Shown here piece after piece: positions 12,501-24,500 of a stretch of DNA of 64,000 nt. Under the pieces are notes generated by a model. It saw only the letters and a program-made list of their open reading frames with translations, had not been told where the DNA came from and ran no database searches. Both the position numbers and the translations under genes were made by a program. Each line of letters begins with the position of its first letter. The first letter of the stretch is position 1. The DNA lies in NCBI GenBank assembly GCA_903813345.2, contig CAIIXF020000012.1, positions 9,012,432 to 9,076,431 of the forward strand. Direction: 5' to 3'. Source of the stretch: Owenia fusiformis. Lineage: Eukaryota > Annelida > Polychaeta > Sabellida > Oweniidae.

Positions 12501-15500
12501 AAAAACAGTTGGTCTCATATGAAATTATTAACACCATTAGATTGTGTAATCACAATTGCTTACAAATGTTACCTTTATGTATATCAAATGAAAGCTACTG
12601 CTCTCACGATCATTTTGGTATATAAATTGTAAACATTGATCATTTACTCTCTGAGATATTATGATATAAGGTGATTTAAATTGTGGCCTGAGTTACAGAA
12701 ATTATCAGCAGTTCGGCATTATCGCAAATGACAAAATATTGGCGAATTTCTACCATTGTATACATTCTTATTGATATCATAACTTTAGTAGTATTTTGAC
12801 CCTATGAGAAAAGTTGGTATCAATGCAAAGCTTTGACAACTGTCTATGATGTGTGATATATGATAAGTGTTTAAACAGGTGCCGTTGCCATGGAAACGGG
12901 CGTTGAGCAATAGGTATCCTTAATAAGATTGAAATACGTATAGGAATGGGCATTTCAAGCCAGTGATCCAAATATGCATATTTTATTAATAGCAATTGTG
13001 TGGAAATAGACCAATTTTTATCAATCTTGAACTATAATGACTAAATGATTCTATATATTAAATTTTAAAGTGTTATTGTGACATCACAATAGCGGATTTC
13101 AAATGAGAAACAGTTTACTTTACATGGTCTCCGTGAAACTGATATCTTCCATGATTACAATTGCAAAAGAATATGCACTTTATAAATATCAAATTAAAGC
13201 TAGTGCAATAACGAGTATTATGATAAGTAAATCAACATGATTAGATCAAGCTATGCCGTGGTTTCATGCTTTTGAATCTGGGGTATCAGTGGTTATAGAC
13301 ACAAAATACTGTATGAGAGGTCTGAGACTAACATCTTTTATGCTAGTCTCGGGAGAGGTGGAACAACTTTTTATCCTGATCGATGAGTCTGAAAGTCGCA
13401 AGAAAAGTGTTTTCCTCAGTACGTACGGTATGTTGTCATGTATGTCTCATATCAGACAAAGCTTTATAAACATTTAAAGTCACTAATTTAAGTAAATACT
13501 CCTATTGTGATGGCATTATAATAAATGATTTACAACTTTTGGTGTTCTTTAAAGTTGCACTAAACTGTTTTACTCATTTTAGACATGGGCGTGATTTAGA
13601 AATAATTATATTCATTAATTCCGATTGGCTTGGTCTCCTTATTAAAAACTATTTAGAAAAGTACCCAAAGTAAATTATTTTTTGGTGAAACTTATAAATT
13701 GTTCTTAATGATTTGAAAGTTCCATGGTCATTAAAAAAATAGCAGGGCGTTCAAAACTTTTGGACCCCCTCGTATATCAATTTTGTGAAGACTAATTATA
13801 CCACTTTCGGAATCCATCGAGCTGTGTTTGTAAGGGATAATTTTTCACAAGAATTATTTTTTTGTGAAGTCGATTATAAATATTTTTGTTATTGAAATGC
13901 GTACAAATGAGAAACTAATGCATATTTCTACTTTGGTTCAGCCTTCAAATTTTGAAATCACGACATGTCCATATATGTCAAAAATATCAATGTTGCACTT
14001 CATGAGCCAATCATCCATGATAACTTCACATACTGTACGGCATGGTCACATGACCTCAAAAAGTCTGCAAAAATATTCCTTCAATAAATTCATGATTATT
14101 TGAGGATTCTTTTCATGTAGTCGACTATTGGATAAGTATCAATCTTATATTGTGAAATATACTTTAAAAATAATTAACAATTTAATTTGTATACAATCAA
14201 CAATTTTAAAGAATGATTTCATAAGAATTTATCATTCAATCAAGTTAGGAATACTGTGTTTATATAAATCAAATTCTGGCTCTGGCCTCGCCTATTTGAA
14301 GGAATTGCTATGTTTTAAATGGGAATTATTTGAGCTAAGGACAATGTCTATAAAGGCACAGCCAGGGATAGGGCCTTTTATGGAACAAAAATGCGAACTT
14401 CTATGGATTGACGTGATACCACTGTGGCCTTCTATGGAACAACCATGACCATGTAGTAATCTATAAGAGTCTTCCTTGAAATCACTGTTGTGCTGGTACT
14501 GGGCCTTCTATGAAGCCATTGTCCCTTATTCTGAAGATTCTAAATGCAGACACCACCATGTGTATGGAAATCATTAAAGTCTTATTTGGACCTAATGTTT
14601 CCATCATTGAAAAAACGAAGGCCCTTTTTCAAGGATCTGACTCTGTCTGTCAAGACATCTCCTCCGCCTAGACCGTTTGACCCTGAGCTCCCATACTTGG
14701 TTAACATACTAAGTGGATTGGTGGACATTTTACGAAGATCAGAGGTCAAAGTCATTTAAAGGTAAAAGGTCAATATCTAGGTATTTGGCTTTTTGATCTG
14801 TGCTATGACCCTTGACGACCCATGATTAGGTGCCCGGAGGTCAAGGTCAACTTTGTGGGGCAAGGTCATTCCCAGATCAAATGCATCTGGGGCTGTTGTG
14901 ACCTTTGGCGACCAATGATAAGGTGATCTGAGGTAAAGGTCATTACTAGGTCAAATGTCAATATCTAGGTATTTTGAAATTTAAGATTTCTGGGGCTACT
15001 TTTACCCTTGGTGACCAATGATTTGGTGACCTGAGTTCCAGGTCAATATTTACGGGTCAAGGTTATTCCAAGATCAGAGGTCAATACCTTGGTTTTTGGC
15101 GTTTTATAATGCATTTGGGACTGCTTTGACCCTTGGCGACCCATGATTAGGTGACTTGAGGTCATGGTTATTCCAAGATCATAGGTCAATATCTAGATAT
15201 TTGGTGATGTTAGGTCCTTGGGGCTGCTGTGACCCTTGACGACCATTGATTAAGTAACCCAAGGTCAAAGTCAATTTTTATGGGTCAAGGTCGAGGGTTG
15301 CTATCTAAGTAAGTACCTTAAGTGCTATTGTGACCCTTGTCGACCCATGATTACGTGACCTGAGGTCATACCAAGATCAAAGGTTGATATCCAGATATTT
15401 GGTGTTTTAAGAGCCTGGTGGGCTGTTGTGATCTTTGGCAACCCATGACTAGGTGACCTTAGGGTTAAGGTCAACATTATATTTGTCAAGATCTCAAGAA

Positions 15501-18500
15501 CAAAGTTCGACACTTACTTGAAGGATTCTGTTACCCTCAGTGACTCATGATTAAGTGACCTGAAGTCAAAGTCAATGTTTCTTGGCCAAGGTCATATTAA
15601 GGTCAAACGATCAATACAGACGAGCATTTGATGGGAGCTGTTGCCATGTGGAGCTGTTATGGACCCTTGGTGACCCACTCGAATGGGTAGATTGCTAGTT
15701 CTAAGCAGCTGAACGTTTAACTAGGTAACTCTACGGTATTAAGTTTGGAGAAATTATTATCCCACCGAACGAAATTCGAGGGGGATATAGAAAAGAGGTC
15801 CGTCCGTTCGTTCGTCCGTCCGTCCGTTCATGTGTCCGGGCAATAACTCAAATAACGGTTGACGGATTTCATTCAAATTTTATAGGCTAATGCCTTACGG
15901 GTGTAGTACCTCTGCTCGAGAAGGAATTTTCAAAATGGCTGCTAAATTAAAAATGGCAGCCATTTTTCGGAAAAAACTTTATCTTTGATAACTCAAATAC
16001 CATTGATCCTATGCCTAGGGACATAGGTGCTCTGTTTCGAGAAGGGATTTTCAAGATGGCAGCTAAATTTCAAAATGGCCGCCATTTTTCATAAAAGAAT
16101 GTAACCTTTGATAACTCAAATACCAGTTGATTGATTTGGTTCAAATTACATATGCTGTTGCCTGGATACAAAGGAGCCTTGCTCATGAAGACATTTTCAA
16201 GATGGCCACCATATTTTAAAATGGCGGCCATTTTTCGAAAAAAACTTTATCTTTGATAACTCAAATACCATTGAATGGATTTGATTAAATTTTACATACT
16301 GATGCCTAGGGACATAGGAGCTCTGTTTCGAGAAGGAATTTTCAAAATGGCCGCCATTTTTCATAAAAGAATGTAACCTTTGATAACTCAAATACCAGTG
16401 AATGGATTTGGTTCCAATTTTATATCCTGATGTTTAGGGAAATAAGATATCTGCTTCAGAAGAAATTTCAAAGGCGTCAGCTGAATTTCAAAATGGCGGC
16501 CATTTTTCGAAAAAAAACTTTATCTTTGATAACTCAAATACCATTGAATGGATTTGGTTCAATTTTTGCATACTGATGCCTAGGGACATAGGAGCTCTGT
16601 TTCGAGAAGTAATTTTCAAGATGGCAGCTAAATTTCAAAATGGCCGCCATTTTTCATAAAAGAATGTAACCTTTGATAACTCAAATACCAGTTGATTGAT
16701 TTGGTTCAAATTCTATATGCTGATGCCTAGAGCCAAAGAAGTTCTTCCCAAGAAGTTCTTTTCAAGATGGCCACTGAATTTCAAAATGGCCGCCATTTTT
16801 CGTAAAAAAAAACATAATCATTGATAACTCAAATACCAGTGGATGGATTTGGTTCCAATTTTATATCCTGATGTTTAGGGAAATAGGAGATCTGCCTCAG
16901 AAGGAATTTAAAAGGCATCAGCTGAATTTCAAAATGGCTGCCATTTTTCATAAAAAAGGTAATCTTGATAACTCAAATATCATTGGATGTATTTACTTCA
17001 AATTGTGTATACTGATGCCTAGAGATAAAGGAGCTCTGCCTGAGAAGAAATTTTCAAGGTGGCTGCTATTTATCGAAATCTCCACAATTTTTCATTAAAC
17101 ATGTAATCCTTGATAACTCAAGTACCAGTTGACGGATTTGGATTAAATTGTATATGCTGATGCCTTGGGACATATGAGCTCTACTAAAGAAGAAATCAAA
17201 AGATTACAGCTGAATTGGCAACCATGTATCATAAAAACACAATCTTTGATAATTCAAATACCAGTGGATGGATTTGGCTCAAATTTTATATGGCCGCTAT
17301 TTACCAATGTGGGATTTGCTACTCCGTGGAGTTGCTGTTTTTCTAGTTGTTTTAGTACTGTTACCTATATTTCTATGTTATACCTGGATAGAATAAATCT
17401 CAAGTGAAGAAGGGGTATTCTTGAAATTAGGTCATCTGAAAGAAAGATCATTAAAATATAAATATTTGAAAGTTTCATAAAGTAACTGCATTTAGTTTCA
17501 GAGATAAACTTGTATTAACACTATCACTTATTTTCCATGTTTGGAATTGGAAGCCTATATATAGACTAATGATAATTATATTAATCTTATTTTTATCTTG
17601 ATTTGGATATGTTCTTTGATTCATACATGAATGTATCTTGATTACGCTAACCTATGGAATAGAGTCTCTTTAATAAATTGAAAAATCACTGAAACTTATC
17701 ATTTTCATTGTTAAGCAACCACCGGGTACTAGAATTAAGGACCTTCGGCCCTGTGTTCAGACAGTGAATTGTAACCACATTATGTTTGGAAAGGTATAAC
17801 TTTATACAGAAAAACTTCTTTTTTTTGTCCAAATGATATGAGTTGGTAACTTGGTAATTGACCTTATACATGACAAAGTTCCTTGAGAATGGAAAAAGTC
17901 TACTTTTTGCCAATTTAAAGTAAACATCGAAAACTGAAATTCCAAGAGCTTTGAAATCTTCACAGGACATAAGTTGCAAATACAGCAACTACTTATTAGT
18001 CAGAATTCAATATCAGATCCCATACTAGATCCCATATTAGCCAAAATTCAGTATCAGATCCAGTATCAGAGCTATTCCTTGAGATTTCTCTTGATTTTTA
18101 CGTTTTCGTTCTATTTTAAGACTTGTTAGTAGTTGAAAATCAAATTGCATCATTTTTGGTCACTATCATCGGGCGATGACATAAAAAACATGAAAATAAA
18201 TAAAATAAAAAATATTATGGAATACATAGGTAATTGATGATTGTAATAGCATACGAATATTATAATTTCTTTGGCCAATCAGATCTAGCGAGTAAGCTTA
18301 GCAAAAATTGTTTATATTTTAGAATATTTTTGATATCATTCCTTGTAGTGTCTATTTTCTAAAATTGCCAGAGTGTATACTTTATTTCAGGAAAATCTAA
18401 AGATTTTACAACATTTTATTTTTCTGGCAAATGGTAATAACTTTGGCAAAACAAGTTTCATATTGGGCAATGCGCTGTATGCCAGTGTATGTCAAATTAG

Positions 18501-21500
18501 ACAATCATGATTTCAAATACAGTTGTGAACCATTAACCATATCTAGTGGCCCATCTGTGACATGAGTCACAAAAAGGTTATTGCAAAATAAAATATATGG
18601 ATGCTTTTTCTGAAAAAATAAGCTTTCATTTGATCTACATGCAGAGAATATTCAAATAATAGTTTTCTGCACATTCTTATCAATAGTTTAAATAATTCAG
18701 TATTAACAAACATTTTGTTCGTGAATCTGTTTGTGCCAAAACAGGTCAATTTAGCCATTGTAGCCAGTACTGATACACCAGAAAGAAATAAGGGTTATAT
18801 CCACAAACTGATCATATTACTTTTATATATCACTGAAATCAATAGACCAGTAGCTTTAATATGATATATAACACGGTCACATTCCAATAAAATTGAAATT
18901 TCACAATGAATTGCGGTAATTAATTTTGATTTTCAATTATCTTAATCAAAATTCACCATTGTGACATCACATAGCATATATACACTTCAATTAACTGAAC
19001 TTAATTAGCCACTAATGGTCAATATAAATCAAATCCACCAATATCCTCACATTAGGCACTGAAAGAATACACATTCATAATGTTAACTATGCGAACAAAT
19101 TGTTTTATATAGTTTACTCATATCAAGGACATATTTTGTTTGACAAGCGTTTCCATAGCAACAAACCCCATTTCAGTTATAATCCAAATCTATCCCTATG
19201 TCTACAAGAACAAAGTGGTAACTGTTCGAACATACCAATTTTATCCATAGGATCCACATAGGATCACTTCATTTGTATTCACAGTATTTCACTAGATCAC
19301 CAACTAATAATGAATATAAATGCATTATTCTTGATAATGAAATCTCCTATTCAACACCTGTTTCCATGGTAACAATACATGCTTTTCAAATGAGTCAATA
19401 TCATACATTTTAGATATATACCTCTTTATTGAAATGAGACCAAAACTAATCCAAAGGGCCACAGATATTTAAAGTTATAAGACAATTAAAATGTGTTTTG
19501 GTATTGAAATTCACAAACTGTGTGCTAAACCTGTGCAATTATAGTAGATATCAGTAGTTCTGGCCATTGCTTCATCAGAGCAAACTATGCTATATCTCAG
19601 TGGGTGATTGTCCAATCCTTTTGTTTCGTATACCAACGTATTTGTAAGAAAAGCAGCTTTCATTTGATATACATGAAGGTGATATTTTAACTAAATTATA
19701 ATTACACGATGAATTGGATTAAAGGAGACCAAATGAAATTAACAGTTTTCTATTTGAATTTCACAATTGTGATGTCACAATGTAAATCAAAACTGTTTTA
19801 TACTACAAATTTAGTCACAAATGTTCAAGATTTACCAATCTCTATTGAATTCTCACCATTTACGCATTAAAAAGGAGAATATTTTTATCATTTGGTGCAC
19901 ATAAACCTGAAATTGGTATTTAGTTCTTATTAAGTATAACTATTGTTCAATGCCCGTTTCCATGGTAACGTCACCTGTTTTCAAAGTAAGTATCTATCAC
20001 ATAGTACAGGCCAATATCTCAGCTTTCCAACGATACCAAAATATCCCATAGGGTCAGCCGACTATTAAACTCCTTTATTTATGGACTTCTGAGGCTTGGC
20101 CTACTCGCCTATAAGTCATTCGTAACTTTCCAATTGTTTAGAGTAAGATTAACGAATAGGTTGACGTCATATTCCACAGTTGTCAGGACAGATAGTACAA
20201 CAAACAGGGTTGATCAAAATAATAAAACCAAAGTCATACAATAAGAACTTTATTAAAATAAAGATTCCATGAAAAGTACTAAAATAGATATAGAAATAGG
20301 TTGATAAATGCGTTGATAACGGTGTTGCCCTTTGTGTTCTCTGATTTAGATTGACAAAACGTCACAAATCACAATATAAATGAATAAATAAGAGGCCGTT
20401 CGCAAAGTTACGAAAGGGTCAGAGGTGGTATTAAATCTACGAACGAAAACAGGCATGACGTCACTATTTTCGTAAATTTACGAATCGTTCGTAACTTTAC
20501 GAATCTTACGAAAATGCAACTTTGCGAAATTCGCAAATTAAACAATGGACTTACGAACGTTCGTTACTACGAACGGTACAAAAACGGGGCCCAGATTGTC
20601 AAAGTATGCCATTTTCACCATTTTCACGTCATTTTACATGAATTTCAATGGCGTCATGCATGAATTCCTGCTGATTTTATCTTTTTTTCAAAACAAATGG
20701 GCCGAAAAGTTTGCAAATGTACATCGATTGAAACATGTTAAATCAAAAGAAATTGATGTCTAGTTATAGAAACCTGAGATTACTAAGGTGCCACACCAAC
20801 ACCACTCGCACAGTAAGCGTTCAAAAAATGTCTCCATTATAAATCCCATAGGCTTTGAAAACCCGGGAGTAATGGTTCTGCGCATGCGCAGTGAAATATT
20901 TGACAAATTCTGTGCAATGAGTTTGTCAGGTTTTAGAACGGCTTGTCCCAAGGTTCAACCATCAAAAACTTTTTCAATTTTTTTTCAAATTATAGCAGCA
21001 AATATACGAAATAGGAGTAAACTTTGATATTGATATTGTAGCATGTGCCGCATTGTACATGGTGGTGATTGTTAGAATATTATCGTTAAGAAATTTAAAT
21101 GGTGGCGCCATCTGGAGTATTGTGTAATTGTAAATTGTAAAATGGATTCTGGGATATATAGACAGGAATAAGTCGTACATAGTGGTACGGACTGCGAAAC
21201 TTTGTATAAGTATTAGAATAAGGGGTTTATAAGTAAAAAGTGATTTGTACTTAGGTTTATTAGCAAAAAGATGCAGGATTTAAGTTCTTCACATTTGTAA
21301 ATTGCAACAAGAACAATATGCACCCATAGGCGGGTAAATGTACAGTTATATGAAATTCGCTACTAAATAAGTGAATTTATTGTCACACATAGGCGTGTGC
21401 ATGTACATGCATATGTTATTGATGCAATAAGGTGGAGTTTCAAAGTTACTTCTGTTTGTAAGATTGAGTATTGCAGAGTTTGCTAAATTTGATATGAAAC

Positions 21501-24500
21501 TAATGTGAATGCATTCGGGCATAAATTATAATGGCAGGATCTCTGTAGTGGAAAGCTGAATTTTAACACCTTATAGGGTATAAGTTGGGGATAAGTAGGA
21601 AAATCAGGATGCAACTACTACACTAAGGGCTGATACTGAGCCGGAGTAGATGCTTTAATTTTACTGGTGGTGACGTTATGCAATATGCCCAGACTGGATC
21701 GGGGCATAATATCTGGATAAGGAGGACTTCAGCAACCTGCAGGAATTCATATTGGAATCCTTAGATTCTAATCTCTCATCAAATAGATCAATTCACTGAC
21801 AAATATTATTTTATGTACATTATATACAATTTATTAACAATTCCCCGCCCCCCATTGATTACATGTTGGCTTACATCTTGTGTTAAGTTCTCAGCAGATT
21901 CTCAGAATACAGGAATTGGTGTCTAGTCTGGTCAGTGTTAGAGAAAGAATCTTCTATAATATTCCCGGGCTGTATTTAAATATGCCGCCAAACTAGAGAC
22001 GAAATAATTCTTAGTTCACAGATCACGCATGCGTATATGTACAATTATTTATATGGTCCTTCCTTGAGCATGCGTAACTTTATGATTAATTTTAATATTG
22101 CGACTTGCGCATGCTCAGCTTTACAATAAATTCCAACATCCTGCCTTGCGCATGCGTTAAGTTAAAGAAAATGGCGGCGCCCATGGAAATATTAAGAATT
22201 ATGAATTTTTGTCATACATTTGAATATTTGAGACATATACTGACTAGAATGATACTTAAATACAATAATAAAGATAGAGAATGGAACATTAAATTGAGAG
22301 GCACTAAAAATTATACTGTAGAATACGCTATGACGATAAAATGACACTTAGAATAGAAATTTAGAGCTAGAAGTTATTGAGATGAAAAGTAATTAATGGA
22401 AACTCAAAGAACGAAGGTAAGGAACGGGAGGAAATGTAACACAGAGATAATATTATTCATTCTAATACCCTGCAAATGCTACAATATGTTTGGTATTCCA
22501 TTTAGGTGTGGTCATTTTTATTAAAAACAATAATGGTGAAGAATTATATATTTCTGACCTTAAAATGCCATTTTAATGCAAAAGTCACAGTTCTTAATAA
22601 TAATATTCCTATTTTACCTGTTCAATGTTTAGCTAAGTATTTCAATTACCATTATATTAGTTTTTGGAAAAGTAAATAATTATAGGGCCCACACAATGAT
22701 AAACTTTATTTACAACTTTTCAAATTTAGTGATGTTTTGTAAAAATACTAGGGTTAACACAATTTTATCTGTTAAATGTTGAACAAAATAATGATGATGT
22801 GTTTGTTTAGTTGTTTCAAATGAAAAATCACAATTCATTCATCTTGCTCCTAGAGCGGCAGGCATATACCAGTAGGAAAAAACTTCAACACAGTTGAGAC
22901 TTGTGTGATCCCTACAATAATTTACTTTGCCAAAAACTAATAAAATGGTTATTCGAATTTATGGAAATAATTTGATAAGTAAAATAGGAATGATATCATT
23001 GACTTTTGAATAAAAAAGCATTATACAGGGTGGTCCAAAAAAATGGGACACTCGTATTTCAAAAATAAATATTGATTTCTTAACGAAAACATGTCATATT
23101 ATATACCAATGGATAGGGAATTTACTCATCTTTAATTTAGTATATCATAAGTTCAAATCTATTATAATGTCTGTCAACCAGCGTCCATAATATAAATGAC
23201 GTCATTTTCGTTTCAAAACGGGTTTTCCAAAACTTGCAAAAACCAAGTTTTATTGTCAACTTTATTTACATAAACAGACGTTCAATATGTCCACCATTTT
23301 GATCAATTGAAGCACTCAATTTTGGCCCAAACTTGTCAATAGCATCAATGGTTTGCTGTTGAGACAATGAATTTCACTTCTCAATAATTCTGTCCTTCGG
23401 GGACTTAATAGATGTAAAGGATTTATGGTTCACTAATTCTGTTAGTTCTCCCAATATGTGGTTGTTGCAGACGTTGATATCGGATGATCCAATTATGTTG
23501 TTATGGACCATTCTGATATGAGCTCATTTTGGAATCATTACATTTTCCAACAAGATGGGGCTCTAAGCAATAGATCCCACAAGATTGTCAAATGTATATA
23601 AGAAAATGTGCCTAGATTCACCCCCCCCCCCCCCCTTAATGACTGGCTCCCCAGATCACCCGATCACCCAACGTCTGTGACTACCACGTATGGGGAAAAC
23701 TAACAGATTTAGTGAACCATAAATCCTCTACATCTATTCAGTTTCTGAAGGACAGAATTATAGAGAAGTGAAATTCATTGTCTCATCAGCATATCAATGA
23801 TGCTATTGACCAGTTTAGGCCAAAATTGAGGGCTACAATTGATCAAAATGGTGGATGTATGATATACAAAATTAAAGACGAGTAAATTCCTTATCCATTG
23901 GTATATAACATGACATGTTTTCATCAAGAAAATCAAGATTTATTTTTGAAATACGAGTGTCCCATTTTTTGGACCAACCTGTATAGTCGGAAATACCATA
24001 ATTGTTTTCAATAGAATAAGCATACCCTAGTGGACTATCTTCACATATCAATAACTAGATTTTGCGAAATTTGCTTTCTATTTGCATTTTTGAAAACGTA
24101 CCTGCTTATACTGATTCAATTCAGAACCACAAGAGAAAGCAACCCTTTCATGAAAAACTTCGTCAGCGTGACTGAAGAGTACTGAGTGCAGTCATTAAAC
24201 ATATGACCTCATATATGGATAACCTCTCTTCTGTTATAATTTTACTTCAAATCGGCAAATTTTATTCATATTGGCATGATAAAACAGAAATGATCGACTA
24301 TTACTTTTGAAATGTCGACTGAAAAAGTATATTGCACTAACCAAATTGTAATGGAAAATTGATTTGACATAGTCATCTAAACAAAACAATATCGGTTCAT
24401 GTTTTCTTTTCAATGGAATTGTAACTTTTAAGCTTGGCTGTTAGTTCAGGCGATAGAGCATCAGAATCTAAACTAATATACTTAGATATTGACTTTGACC

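Larger units (their letters stand above)
12021..20591. mobile_element. 8.6-kb element with long inverted terminal arms, CAG target duplication
   Basis: The ends GGCCCCGTTTTTGTACCGTT and its complement are identical over about 38 bp, flanked by CAG on both sides (12018-12020, 20592-20594). The outer arms continue as degenerate inverted homology (about 12020-13250 against 18500-20590), containing about 600-bp sub-repeats with CATGGAAACGGGC and GACCCTATGGGA. A 3-bp CWG target and a GG-starting TIR fit PIF/Harbinger elements (family knowledge), but no transposase is visible, so the class is uncertain. The interior holds the arrays listed separately and a solitary mariner-like end at about 13735-13776. 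Confidence 0.68.

Noticed and set aside
22105-22344. A plus-strand ORF containing MAAPMEILRIMN after a promoter-like motif cluster
   Set aside because: No recognisable domain, no clear splice donor and no paralogous copy. Kept only as a motif observation.
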